Positions 23,304 through 30,739 of a stretch of DNA of 64,000 bases are shown piece after piece. Every line of letters starts with the position of its first letter. The stretch's first letter is position 1. Source of the stretch: Lentzea albidocapillata subsp. violacea (GTDB lineage: Bacteria > Actinomycetota > Actinomycetes > Mycobacteriales > Pseudonocardiaceae); the NCBI RefSeq assembly GCF_900100275.1, contig NZ_FNET01000025.1:1-64000 (forward strand), read 5' to 3'. Below the pieces are notes generated by a model, which saw only the letters and a program-made list of their open reading frames with translations, searched no databases and had not been told where the DNA came from. The translations under genes and the position numbers were made by a program.

Positions 23304-23945
23304 ATGCGTGTTGGCGAGCTATCCAAGCGAAGCGGCGTCGCGGTGCCGACGATCAAGTACTACCTGCGCGAGGGACTGCTGCCCGCCGGCGTGCTGACCA
23401 GCCCGAACCAGGCCTACTACGACGACGAGCACCTGCGCCGCCTCCGCCTGGTCCGTGCACTGATCGACGTGGGCGGCCTGTCCATCGCCTCCGTACGCGA
23501 GGTGCTCGCCGCCATCGACACCCGCGACGAGTCGCTGCACAACAAGCTCGGCGCCGTCCAGGAGGCCATCAGTCAGCCGGGCACGGTCGAGCTCGACCCG
23601 CTGGCGGTCGCGGACGTCCAGGCGTTCTTCGCGAGGCACGGCGAGACGGAGTGCGCCGACGTCACCGAGTCCAACGTGACCCACATGCTCGCGGCCGCGC
23701 TGTCCTCGGGCCGCTCGATCGGCCATGACCAGATCCGCGACCTCCTCGACCCCTACCTGGAGGGGTTGAAGATCATCGCGCAGGCTGACCTCGAGTACGT
23801 CGTCCGGCATACGTCGCCCGATGACGTCATCGAGGCGATGGTCGTCGGCACCCTCATCGGCGACACCGTCCTCAAGGCCTTGCGGCGGCTTGCGCATGCT
23901 CAGGTGTCGCGCGACATGATCGGCGACGGGCCCGCCCCGAACTGA
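23304..23945 (+). CDS. MerR family transcriptional regulator
   Basis: 213 residues. The MerR winged helix starts at residue 1: MRVGELSKRSGVAVPTIKYY, then LREGLLPAG and YYDDEHLRRLRLVRALIDVGG. The C-terminal region is all-helical, without the Cys metal site of classical MerR, so a small organic ligand is more likely. It is divergent from the two membrane protein genes and probably controls them. The TGA stop lies inside an AT-rich palindromic repeat (copy A). Confidence 0.9.
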   Translation: MRVGELSKRSGVAVPTIKYYLREGLLPAGVLTSPNQAYYDDEHLRRLRLVRALIDVGGLSIASVREVLAAIDTRDESLHNKLGAVQEAISQPGTVELDPLAVADVQAFFARHGETECADVTESNVTHMLAAALSSGRSIGHDQIRDLLDPYLEGLKIIAQADLEYVVRHTSPDDVIEAMVVGTLIGDTVLKALRRLAHAQVSRDMIGDGPAPN

Positions 23946-24032
23946 TATATCGGAGCAATATATTAGTTTTTGGGTTTGTGACCTGCTGTTTAGCAATGAC
24001 TCTTTGGACTTCGTCTGCAAAAGACTCGTTGC
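23941..24032. repeat. bipartite palindromic repeat, copy A
   Basis: Part 1: ACTGATATAT (23941-23950) pairs with ATATATTAGT (23958-23967) and is followed by TTTTT, an intrinsic-terminator shape; it contains the stop codon of the MerR gene. Part 2: after TGACCTGCTG comes a hairpin GCAATGACTCTTT (23993-24005) with AAAGACTCGTTGC (24020-24032) around TGGACTTCGTC. The same two parts recur at 24590 and, inverted, at 25195-25280. Confidence 0.8.
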
Positions 24033-24161
24033 AAAGGGTTGGGGACCGCGGAACGTTTCGATCGGCCTGCGTGAAAGAGCGGCAGTCCAGCCGGGCATGT
24101 CCTGGTGCAGCTGTCCAGACGCTTGACAACACTGCTGGCGACGGCCGGGTAAAGCTGGATC

Positions 24162-24594
24162 ATGACCACTCGCGTGCCCTGGGACTCCGACAGCTACCTG
24201 GCGCTCGCCCGCCGGGCGTGCTTCATCTGCGAACTCCTCGCCGGCAACCCGGACTACCCGCACCACGTCGCCTACCGTGACGGCACCGCGATCGTCTTCG
24301 CGAGCAAGTTCCCCTCGGTGGCGGGCCACTTCCTGGTAGCGCCGGTCGACCACCGCGAGCACGCCATCGCCGACTTCACGCCCGTTGCTGCCCGTTGAAC
24401 GGCTCTACGTCCTGTCGCTCGGCAGCCCGCAGGCCAACCGGCACGTGCACTGGCATCTCGCGCCGTTGCCGCCGGGTGTGCCTTACGAAGATCAGCAGAT
24501 CGCCGCCTTCGAGGCTTCGCGCGGCGTTCTCGACGTGCCCGACGACGAGGTCGCCGTCCTTGCCCAGCGGCTCGGCGAGCGCATGACCGACTGA
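24162..24594 (+). pseudogene. HIT-family hydrolase, disrupted
   Basis: The first frame (24162-24398) gives the N-terminal half with RACFICELLAGNPDYPHHVA and HFLVAPVDHREHAI, then stops. The next frame (to 24594) resumes at LPVERLYVLSLGSPQANRHV and keeps the catalytic HVHWHLAPLPPGVPY. Against intact HIT proteins, roughly 20-30 residues between the halves are missing. The junction has the direct repeat GCCCGTTG at 24380-24387 and 24390-24397, suggesting slippage or deletion. It lies between repeat copies A and B. Confidence 0.72.
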
Positions 24595-24680
24595 TATATC
24601 GGCCGATATCAGTTCATTGCCTGCTGTGACCTGCTGCTTGGCAATGACTCTTTGGACTTCGTCCGCAAAAGAGTCATTGC
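24590..24680. repeat. bipartite palindromic repeat, copy B
   Basis: Part 1: ACTGATAT (24590-24597) pairs with ATATCAGT (24606-24613), with TCGG/CCGA inside; it contains the TGA of the HIT reading frame. Part 2: GCAATGACTCTTT (24641-24653) pairs perfectly over 13 bp with AAAGAGTCATTGC (24668-24680), and GGACTTCGTCC makes a small inner hairpin. It is a direct copy of element A. Confidence 0.85.
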
Positions 24681-24691
24681 AAGGGATGGGA

Positions 24692-25180
24692 TCACGGGAC
24701 GCGGAGAAGCCAGCGGGTCTCGCCGTCGTGGACCTCGTCGGTGGCGGTGAGGCCGGCGGACGTGGCGACGGCGGTGGACGCGTGGTGGTCGGGGTGGACG
24801 TGCGCGATCACGGTGCGGACCGGTTGGGTGGTCAGCCAGCTGACGAGGCCTTGGGCTGCCTCGCGGGCGATGCCGCGGCGCTGCCACCGCGTGCCGACGA
24901 CCCATGCGATTTCGGCCGACGCTTCGGCTTGGGTGATCGTCGCCTGGACCGTGCCGGTCAGGCGGTCTTCGTCGCGAAGCCGGATCACCCAGTTCAGCCA
25001 CCGCACCGCAGGGTCGGGCGAGCCCGCGGCCAATCGCTGGTATCGGGCGAGCAGCGCTTCCGGGGAGAGCGGGGTGCCGCCGGTGAACGCGTGCAGGGCC
25101 GGGTCCGCCAGCACTTCGGCCATCTCGGCGGCGTGCTCGGCTTGCAGCGGGAGCAGGTCGAGGCGGGCGGTGCTGATCAT
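24692..25180 (-). CDS. GNAT acetyltransferase, RimJ/RimL type
   Basis: 162 residues from ATG 25180 (MISTARLDLLPLQAEHAAEM). The acetyl-CoA-binding motif is RWQRRGIAREA near residue 100. The layout resembles RimL-type protein N-acetyltransferases, though small-molecule targets are possible. I rejected the in-frame start at 25252 because those residues are a translation of repeat C. AAGGGGC at the edge of the repeat gives the ribosome binding site. The gene is bracketed by inverted repeat copies B and C. Confidence 0.85.
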   Translation of the reverse strand: MISTARLDLLPLQAEHAAEMAEVLADPALHAFTGGTPLSPEALLARYQRLAAGSPDPAVRWLNWVIRLRDEDRLTGTVQATITQAEASAEIAWVVGTRWQRRGIAREAAQGLVSWLTTQPVRTVIAHVHPDHHASTAVATSAGLTATDEVHDGETRWLLRVP

Positions 25181-25194
25181 CGTGGGTGCCCCTT

Positions 25195-25280
25195 GCAATG
25201 GGTCGTTTGCGGACGAAGTCCAAAGTCTCATTGCTAAGGGGCAGGTCAGCATAGAGGCGGGGGACCGATATATCAGTTAT
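25195..25280. repeat. bipartite palindromic repeat, copy C (inverted)
   Basis: On the minus strand the same two parts occur: AACTGATATATCGG, containing the TGA of the TetR gene (25273-25275), then TGACCTGC and the hairpin with GGACTTCGTCC between arms at 25195-25209 and 25222-25234. The arms are less perfect than in B. The orientation is opposite to A and B. Confidence 0.82.
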
Positions 25281-25869
25281 GGGGTTGGTGGCGGTGCAGG
25301 AAGGCTGCTGCCAGGTCGTCGGTGAAGGTGCGGGGGACGGGGGCGCCGGTGACCAGGACGCGGTAGTAGATCGGGCCTACCAGGTGGTCGAGTGCTGTCT
25401 CGACGTCGAGGTCGGCGGGGAGTTCGCCGCGTTCGATCGCGCGTTGCAAGGGGAGGCGGTCGCGGTTGCGTTGGTGGCTTAGGTGGTCGTCGCGCAGGCG
25501 GGCGGCGAGTTGTGGGTCGTGCTGGGCCTGGCCGGTCAGGGCGCGGAAGACCGCGCCTGGGTCCGAGGTGGTGAGGAACTCGGCCAGGGTTGCCAGGTGC
25601 GCGCGGATGTCTGTGCCCAGGTCGCCGGTGTCCTGCGGGGTGAGGTGTTCGGCCATGTCCTCGGTGAACGCCTCCAGTAGTACGTCGACCTTGGACGGCC
25701 ACCAGCGGTAGATCGTCTGCTTGGCGACGCCGGCTCGTGCGGCGATGCCTTCGATCGTCACGCCGGCGAATCCTCGTTCGGCCAGCAGGTCGTCGGCGGC
25801 TTCGAGGACCGCCTGTCTGGCTTCCTCGCTGCGGCCGTGCCGGTTTCCGCGATGCGTGGTGCTCTTCAT
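25273..25869 (-). CDS. TetR family repressor
   Basis: 198 residues. Helix-turn-helix in residues 15-60: AVLEAADDLLAERGFAGVTI, AARAGVAKQTIYRWWPSK. The C-terminal ligand domain is of the TetR_C type (DHLVGPIYYRVLVTGAP). The ATG at 25869 follows GGAGGTGGCG, a strong ribosome binding site. A 7-bp-arm inverted repeat lies between it and the divergent methyltransferase gene, which it probably represses. The stop codon is inside repeat copy C. Confidence 0.92.
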   Translation of the reverse strand: MKSTTHRGNRHGRSEEARQAVLEAADDLLAERGFAGVTIEGIAARAGVAKQTIYRWWPSKVDVLLEAFTEDMAEHLTPQDTGDLGTDIRAHLATLAEFLTTSDPGAVFRALTGQAQHDPQLAARLRDDHLSHQRNRDRLPLQRAIERGELPADLDVETALDHLVGPIYYRVLVTGAPVPRTFTDDLAAAFLHRHQPHN

Positions 25870-25907
25870 CGCCACCTCCAGGAGGCGTACTTTAGTCAGG
25901 GCTAGGC

Positions 25908-25927
25908 TAGACGCTACGTTGCGTCTA
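25908..25927. promoter_or_regulatory. TetR-type operator
   Basis: TAGACGC (25908-25914), TACGTT, GCGTCTA (25921-25927): a perfect 7-bp inverted repeat in the short gap between the divergent tetR-type and methyltransferase genes. It is the only strong dyad there, and fits a TetR dimer site. Binding is inferred. Confidence 0.65.
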
Positions 25928-25938
25928 CTGTGGCGGGC

Positions 25939-26580
25939 ATGGCGATCACTTTGTTTGAGGCGCGGGTTCGTTCGGTGCTTGATCGGCTCTTCGGTGCGGC
26001 TGGCGCGGATGACGGGTTCGATGCGCCGTGGGATGTGGTGCGCGCGGGTAGTGCGCAGGAGCGCGCCGATGCGTTGGCCGGGGTTTACCTGCCTATCTCG
26101 GCCAGTGGCGGCGAGCTGCTCTATGGGCTCGTGCGGTCCAGCCGGCCGGAGACCGTCGTCGAGTTCGGCACGTCGTTCGGGATCTCGACGCTCTACCTGG
26201 CGGCGGCTGTCGTGGACAACGGGTGCGGGCACGTTTACGGGACGGAGATGTCCTCGGCGAAGGTCGCCGCGGCGCGGAAGAACCTCGACGAGGCGGGGCT
26301 CGGTGGGGTGGTGACGATCCTGCCCGGCGACGCTCGTCGCACGTTGGCGGATCTTGCGGGGCCGATCGGGCTGGTGCTGCTCGACGGGTGGAAGGAGCTG
26401 TGCCTGCCGGTGTTGCGGGATCTGGAGCCGCGGCTCGCGAGCGGTGCGCTCGTCGTCGCTGACGACATCGACCAGGACTCGATGGCCGGTTACCTCGAGT
26501 ACGTGCGCGATCCGGCGAACGGGTACGTCAGCGTCGCGTTTCCCGTCGAGGACGGCATGGAGATCAGTTGCCGGGCCTGA
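25939..26580 (+). CDS. SAM-dependent O-methyltransferase
   Basis: 213 residues. The AdoMet motif is VVEFGTSFGISTLYLAAA near residues 75-92, followed by the acidic loop GTEMSS and the strand IGLVLLDGWK. The class resembles catechol/caffeoyl-CoA type methyltransferases, and VVADDIDQD may bind a divalent metal. ATG 25939 is preferred over a GTG 9 bases earlier. Divergent from a TetR repressor, so the substrate or its precursor may be the inducer. Confidence 0.85.
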   Translation: MAITLFEARVRSVLDRLFGAAGADDGFDAPWDVVRAGSAQERADALAGVYLPISASGGELLYGLVRSSRPETVVEFGTSFGISTLYLAAAVVDNGCGHVYGTEMSSAKVAAARKNLDEAGLGGVVTILPGDARRTLADLAGPIGLVLLDGWKELCLPVLRDLEPRLASGALVVADDIDQDSMAGYLEYVRDPANGYVSVAFPVEDGMEISCRA

Positions 26581-26586
26581 GCAGCG

Positions 26587-26647
26587 TTGACGACGGCACT
26601 CGACGGTGCACCGGATTTGGCCAGGGGAACGTCGAGGCCGTCGTCAA
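26587..26647. terminator. long hairpin between convergent genes
   Basis: TTGACGACGGC (26587-26597) pairs exactly with GCCGTCGTCAA (26637-26647). CGACG (26601-26605) pairs with CGTCG (26630-26634) inside. It lies between the methyltransferase and RNase D genes and probably acts as a terminator, without a T-run. Confidence 0.5.
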
Positions 26648-26654
26648 TGCACGA

Positions 26655-26683
26655 CCTAACTGATATATCGGATATCAGTTAGG
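26655..26683. repeat. AT-rich palindrome, copy D (part 1 only)
   Basis: CCTAACTGATAT (26655-26666) and ATATCAGTTAGG (26672-26683) are perfect 12-bp arms around ATCGG. It is the same palindrome as part 1 of copies A-C and again contains a stop codon, the TGA of the RNase D gene (26675-26677). Part 2 of the element is absent here. Confidence 0.82.
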
Positions 26684-27970
26684 GTCGGACGGCGTGGGTG
26701 CTGTCGCTGCCAGTGCCTTGGTGAGGGCTTCCAGCGTGAGGTCGATCTGCCACGACCTGGCGCCTCCGTCGCGCAGCACGGTGGCCACGGATTCGGGGGA
26801 GAGGTCCGCCGGCGGTTGCCAGCAGGTGCGGCGCACGAGGTCGGGCAGCAGCAGGTTCTCCACCGGGAGGGTGTTCGCCTCGGCGATGGTCGCCAGTGCC
26901 GCTCTCGTCGCGGCCAGGCGGGCTGCGGCGTCCGGGTCCTTGTCCGCCCAGCGGTTGGGCGGGGGCGGGCCGTCGTGCTGGCCCGCGGGCTCCGGGAGTT
27001 CCGACTTCGCCAGAGCGCCTGCCTTGCGCAGGGCGTTCATCCAGACGCCGGACATGCGGCGCTGGGATCGGCCGCGGAAGACCGGCAGGGCGAGCAGTTC
27101 GGCCTCGTTGGCCGGGTTGCGGGCGGCTGCCTCCATGAGCGCGGAGTCCGGGAGGACTCGGCCGGGGGCGATATCGCGTTCGCGGGCCACGGTGTCGCGG
27201 GCTTCCCACAGCGAACGCACGAGGGCCAGCTGCCGCTGGTTGCGCACGCGGTGAATGCCCGACGTGCGCCGCCAGGGGTCGGTGCGGGGGCGCGGCGATG
27301 GCGCCGTCCGCACCGCCTCGAACTCTTCGAGCGCCCAGGCGAGTTTGCCCTGGCTCTGCAGCTCGGCTTCGAGAACGTCGCGCAGCTGCACGAGCAGCTC
27401 CACGTCGAGAGCGGCGTACGTCAGCCAATCGGCAGGAAGGGGCCGGCGCGACCAGTCGGCCGCGCCGTGCCCCTTCTCGAGCCTGTAACCAAGTAGCCGT
27501 TCCACCAGCGTGCCCAGTGCGACACGCTCGAACCCAGCCAGCCTGCCCGCCAGCTCGGTGTCGAACAGCACGCCGGGGCGTAGCCCGAGTTCGGCGAGGC
27601 ACGGCAGGTCCTGAGACGCTGCGTGCAACACCCACTCAGTGCCATCGAGCGCCTGCACCAGTGGGTCTAGCCGTCCGCCCAGGGCGATCGGGTCGACCAA
27701 CCAGGTGCCGGCGCCTTCCCGGCGCAGTTGCACCAGATAGGCACGCTGTGAGTAGCGGTAGCCCGAGGCTCGCTCGGTGTCCACCGCGACCGGGCCCTTC
27801 GCCCCGGCGAGCGCGTCAGCGGCTCGCCGGAGCGCAGCTGGATCGGCGACCACGGGCGGGACCCCATCAGCAGGTTCCGTCAGCGGTACCGGTTCTGGTC
27901 CGGTTGGTGCGGTTGGCTCGTCGGCGGGTACATCCACGGGGGATGACCCTACGACGATCGCACCACTCAC
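26675..27970 (-). CDS. rnd: ribonuclease D-like 3'-5' exonuclease with HRDC domain
   Basis: 431 residues. A Pro-rich N-terminal linker precedes the DEDDy exonuclease: VAVDTERASGYRYSQ (first Asp and Glu), LHAASQDLPCL, and LTYAALDVELLVQL with the Tyr/Asp. Then comes an HRDC domain near residues 240-320 (LALVRSLWEARDTVARERD) and a C-terminal helical region. RNase D trims 3' ends of tRNA and other structured RNA. Single gene, ending inside palindrome D. Confidence 0.9.
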   Translation of the reverse strand: MSGAIVVGSSPVDVPADEPTAPTGPEPVPLTEPADGVPPVVADPAALRRAADALAGAKGPVAVDTERASGYRYSQRAYLVQLRREGAGTWLVDPIALGGRLDPLVQALDGTEWVLHAASQDLPCLAELGLRPGVLFDTELAGRLAGFERVALGTLVERLLGYRLEKGHGAADWSRRPLPADWLTYAALDVELLVQLRDVLEAELQSQGKLAWALEEFEAVRTAPSPRPRTDPWRRTSGIHRVRNQRQLALVRSLWEARDTVARERDIAPGRVLPDSALMEAAARNPANEAELLALPVFRGRSQRRMSGVWMNALRKAGALAKSELPEPAGQHDGPPPPNRWADKDPDAAARLAATRAALATIAEANTLPVENLLLPDLVRRTCWQPPADLSPESVATVLRDGGARSWQIDLTLEALTKALAATAPTPSDPN

Positions 27971-28007
27971 AGGTGTTCTCGGCCGGTTCAGTGCTTCAAA
28001 CCGGTAT

Positions 28008-28724
28008 CTAACGGATCACGCCGGCACGCATTGCCAGCGCGACCATCTGAGCGCGATCTCCTGTGCCCAGCTTCCGGCCGATCCGCGACAGGTGAGACTT
28101 CACCGTCAACGCGGACAAGCTCAGAGCCTCGCCGATTTCCTTGTTGCTCTGGCCATCGGCGACCAGCTGGAGCACCTCGACCTCACGCGCGGAGAGTTCC
28201 CGCGGCGTGTTGTCCGTGCCCGGCACCCGAGTACCCGCTGCGAGTACTGGTGCCACGCTCGGATCTGCGTAAACGCCACCATCGAGAACCCTGCGCACCC
28301 CGTCGGTGACCACCATCGGAGAGGCGGACTTCAGGAGGTACGCCTGGGCGCCCGCCTGGAAGGCCGACCTGACCGCGTAGGGGTCGTCGGAGGATGCGAG
28401 GACCACGATGCGGGGCCAGCCCTGGGCACGGAGTTCCGTGACCAGGTCGATGCCGGTGCCATCCGGCAGACCCAGATCGAGGATCGCGAGGTCGCATGGT
28501 CCGGTAGCGAGTGCCCGCGCCCGAGCCTCCGCCACCGAAGCGGCCTCATGAACTGTGCCGGCTCCCATTTGTGTGAGCCGGGCTGATATCGCCTCCCTCA
28601 GCAGTGGGTGGTCGTCGACCACCAGCACTGAAAAAAGCTCTTCCCGCGGGTGCGGGACCATGTTCGCCGGCAACGAGCCGGCTGGCGTGGTACGAACGGC
28701 CTGACCTAAGCCGACGGCAGCCAC
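28008..28724 (-). CDS. NarL/FixJ-type response regulator
   Basis: 238 residues from GTG 28724, chosen because GGGAGGT lies six bases upstream. Receiver domain: acidic pair in VLVVDDHPLLREAI, phospho-acceptor Asp83 in AILDLGLPDGTG, Lys in AYLLKSAS. LuxR helix-turn-helix at the C-terminus: LSAREVEVLQLVADGQSNKE. The N-terminal extension AAVGLGQAVRTTPAGSLPA looks like one conserved in Pseudonocardiaceae. No histidine kinase gene adjoins, so it is an orphan regulator here. Confidence 0.92.
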   Translation of the reverse strand: MAAVGLGQAVRTTPAGSLPANMVPHPREELFSVLVVDDHPLLREAISARLTQMGAGTVHEAASVAEARARALATGPCDLAILDLGLPDGTGIDLVTELRAQGWPRIVVLASSDDPYAVRSAFQAGAQAYLLKSASPMVVTDGVRRVLDGGVYADPSVAPVLAAGTRVPGTDNTPRELSAREVEVLQLVADGQSNKEIGEALSLSALTVKSHLSRIGRKLGTGDRAQMVALAMRAGVIR

Positions 28725-28979
28725 GTCACTACCTCCCTGGAGTCGGTCGTGCCCCCCGACCGGCACCGGAGACTTTCGTCCAATCAGCCGCGCCACTGAT
28801 CGACCGAAAGTGGTGTCGTCTGGGGCAGCGTAGCCGCCCATGCGGGTCTACGGGACGATCAATCGGGTATCTATCCCTATTGAGTTGTGACAGATGGCCC
28901 CATGTGTCACACGATTGGATGACAACTAGATAGGGGGTGTAACGCGAGCCCCTCTCAGAACGACATCTTGGAGTTGGTT

Positions 28980-30128
28980 GTGCCTAGCAGTTCCGGTCTC
29001 GAACGAGCGCGGGCGTTGCTGCAGTGTGTCCCCCTCGTCGACGGCCACAACGACCTGCCGTGGGCTTTGCGCGAGTTCGGTGACGGAACGGGCGAGGACG
29101 TCTACACGACCGCCGCGAAGATCGATCTCACCGAACGTCATCCCAGCCTGCACACGGACCTCGTGAAAATGCGCGAGGGCGGCCTGGGGATGCAGTTCTG
29201 GTCCGTCTGGATTCCCGGCCGGCTGGCGGGCGACGGAGCGGTGACCGCCGTGCTGGAGCAGATCGAGCTGGTCTACGAGCTGGCCGGGCGGTACTCCGAT
29301 CACCTGGGCATCGCGACGACCGCCGCCGAAGCCGAAGAAGTTTTCGCCTCCGGGCGTGTCGCCTCCCTCCTCGGGGCCGAGGGCGGACACTCCATCAACT
29401 CCTCACTCGGCGTCCTGCGCGCCTTGCGCCGCCTGGGCGTCCGTTACATGACGCTGACCCACAACGACAACACCCCGTGGGCCGACAGCGCGACTGACCA
29501 GCCAGAACACGACGGGCTCACGGAGTTCGGCCGAGACGTCGTGCGCGAGATGAACCGGATCGGCATGCTCGTCGACCTGAGCCACGTCGCGCCCAGCACG
29601 ATGCACGCCGCGCTCGACACGAGCGTCAAGCCCGTCATCTTCAGTCACTCGTCGTGCCGTCGCGTCGCGGACCACCCGCGCAACATCCCGGACGACGTGC
29701 TGGTCAAGCTGAAGGCGAACGGCGGTGTGGCCATGATCACATTCGTGCCGGACTTCGTCTCACCACGTGTCGCTGAATGGGACGCAGCCCTTCGTGAGGC
29801 CATGACGGCCGCCGGCGCGAACCACGCCGACATGGGGGAGCGCAAGGCGTTCGCCGAGAAGTGGGTCGTCGAGCACCCGAAGCCGGCCGCCACGCTCGAC
29901 GACGTGGTCCTGCACCTCGACCACGCCCGTGAGGTCGTCGGCGTCGACCACCTCGGCATCGGCGGCGACTACGACGGCGTCCAGGCGCTGCCGCAGGGCC
30001 TCGAGGACGTGTCGACCTACCCCAGTCTCTTCGGCGCGCTGCTCGACAAGGGCTGGTCCGAGGACGACTGCACGAAACTCGCGGGCGCGAACGTCCTCAG
30101 GGTCCTGCGGGAAGCCGACGAGGACTAG
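28980..30128 (+). CDS. membrane dipeptidase (M19 family)
   Basis: 382 residues from GTG 28980, with GGAG at 28970-28973. M19 (renal dipeptidase) motifs: DGHNDLPW (first zinc His and Asp), GAEGGHS with the bridging Glu, VDLSHVAP and FSHSSCR with zinc His residues, and HLGIGGDYDGV at the end. It hydrolyses dipeptides, including D-amino acid or beta-lactam-like ones. No signal peptide is seen, so it is probably cytoplasmic. The 3' end overlaps the DUF3000 gene by 4 bases. Confidence 0.92.
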   Translation: MPSSSGLERARALLQCVPLVDGHNDLPWALREFGDGTGEDVYTTAAKIDLTERHPSLHTDLVKMREGGLGMQFWSVWIPGRLAGDGAVTAVLEQIELVYELAGRYSDHLGIATTAAEAEEVFASGRVASLLGAEGGHSINSSLGVLRALRRLGVRYMTLTHNDNTPWADSATDQPEHDGLTEFGRDVVREMNRIGMLVDLSHVAPSTMHAALDTSVKPVIFSHSSCRRVADHPRNIPDDVLVKLKANGGVAMITFVPDFVSPRVAEWDAALREAMTAAGANHADMGERKAFAEKWVVEHPKPAATLDDVVLHLDHAREVVGVDHLGIGGDYDGVQALPQGLEDVSTYPSLFGALLDKGWSEDDCTKLAGANVLRVLREADED

Positions 30129-30667
30129 CGCTGCCCGAAGAGGGTGACGCCGACCGGCGGCAGCCCCACGGCCGTCGCCATCAGCTCGTAGAACGCGGTG
30201 CCGTGCTCGGCGAGTTCTCCGTCGAGCGCGGTCCACGACGCGCGCAGCTCCAGATCATCGGTGCGCGCGGGCCCCGCTATGTCGCCGAACCGGGCCGACG
30301 ACGTCTGCGTCACGGTCCCGCCCAGCGCGGTGAACCCGGCCCCGGACTGCTCCAGCGCCTCGGTCAGCCACGACCACCCGACCTCGGGCAGCAGGGGATC
30401 GGACGCCAGCTCGTGGTCCAGCTCGACCCGCACGTACGCCACGACGCGAAGGACACCGCCCCACGCCTCGTCGCCGTCCGGATCGTGCAGCAGCACGAGC
30501 CTTCCGGTCGACAGTTCGTCCGACGGGCCGGTGACCTCAGCCGTCAGCGCGTACGCCCACGGAGCGAGCCGCTGCGGCGGGCGAACTTCGGTGAGTTCGA
30601 TCTCGGGCCTGTGGCGAACCGACTTGAGCGTCCCCACCGCCCGGCGGAAGATTTCCGGCTCGGTCAC
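30125..30667 (-). CDS. DUF3000 protein
   Basis: 180 residues from GTG 30667. The actinobacterial DUF3000 pattern is present: FRRAVGTLKSVRHRPEIEL, PPQRLAPWAYALTAEV, GRLVLLHDPDGDEAW and VGWSWLTEALE. Function unknown. In many actinobacteria this gene neighbours hemE and RNase D genes, as here. It is divergent from hemE with about 70 bases between starts. Confidence 0.88.
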   Translation of the reverse strand: MTEPEIFRRAVGTLKSVRHRPEIELTEVRPPQRLAPWAYALTAEVTGPSDELSTGRLVLLHDPDGDEAWGGVLRVVAYVRVELDHELASDPLLPEVGWSWLTEALEQSGAGFTALGGTVTQTSSARFGDIAGPARTDDLELRASWTALDGELAEHGTAFYELMATAVGLPPVGVTLFGQR

Positions 30668-30739
30668 ACAACTGACTGTATGCCTCGCAATCCGGCCGGG
30701 TGATGGCGGCACGCCGAGACGTGGGACCATGAAACAGAT

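Noticed and set aside
25181..25252. Upstream in-frame extension of the GNAT gene to a start at 25252
   Set aside because: The extra residues are a translation of repeat copy C, and a better start with a ribosome binding site exists at 25180.
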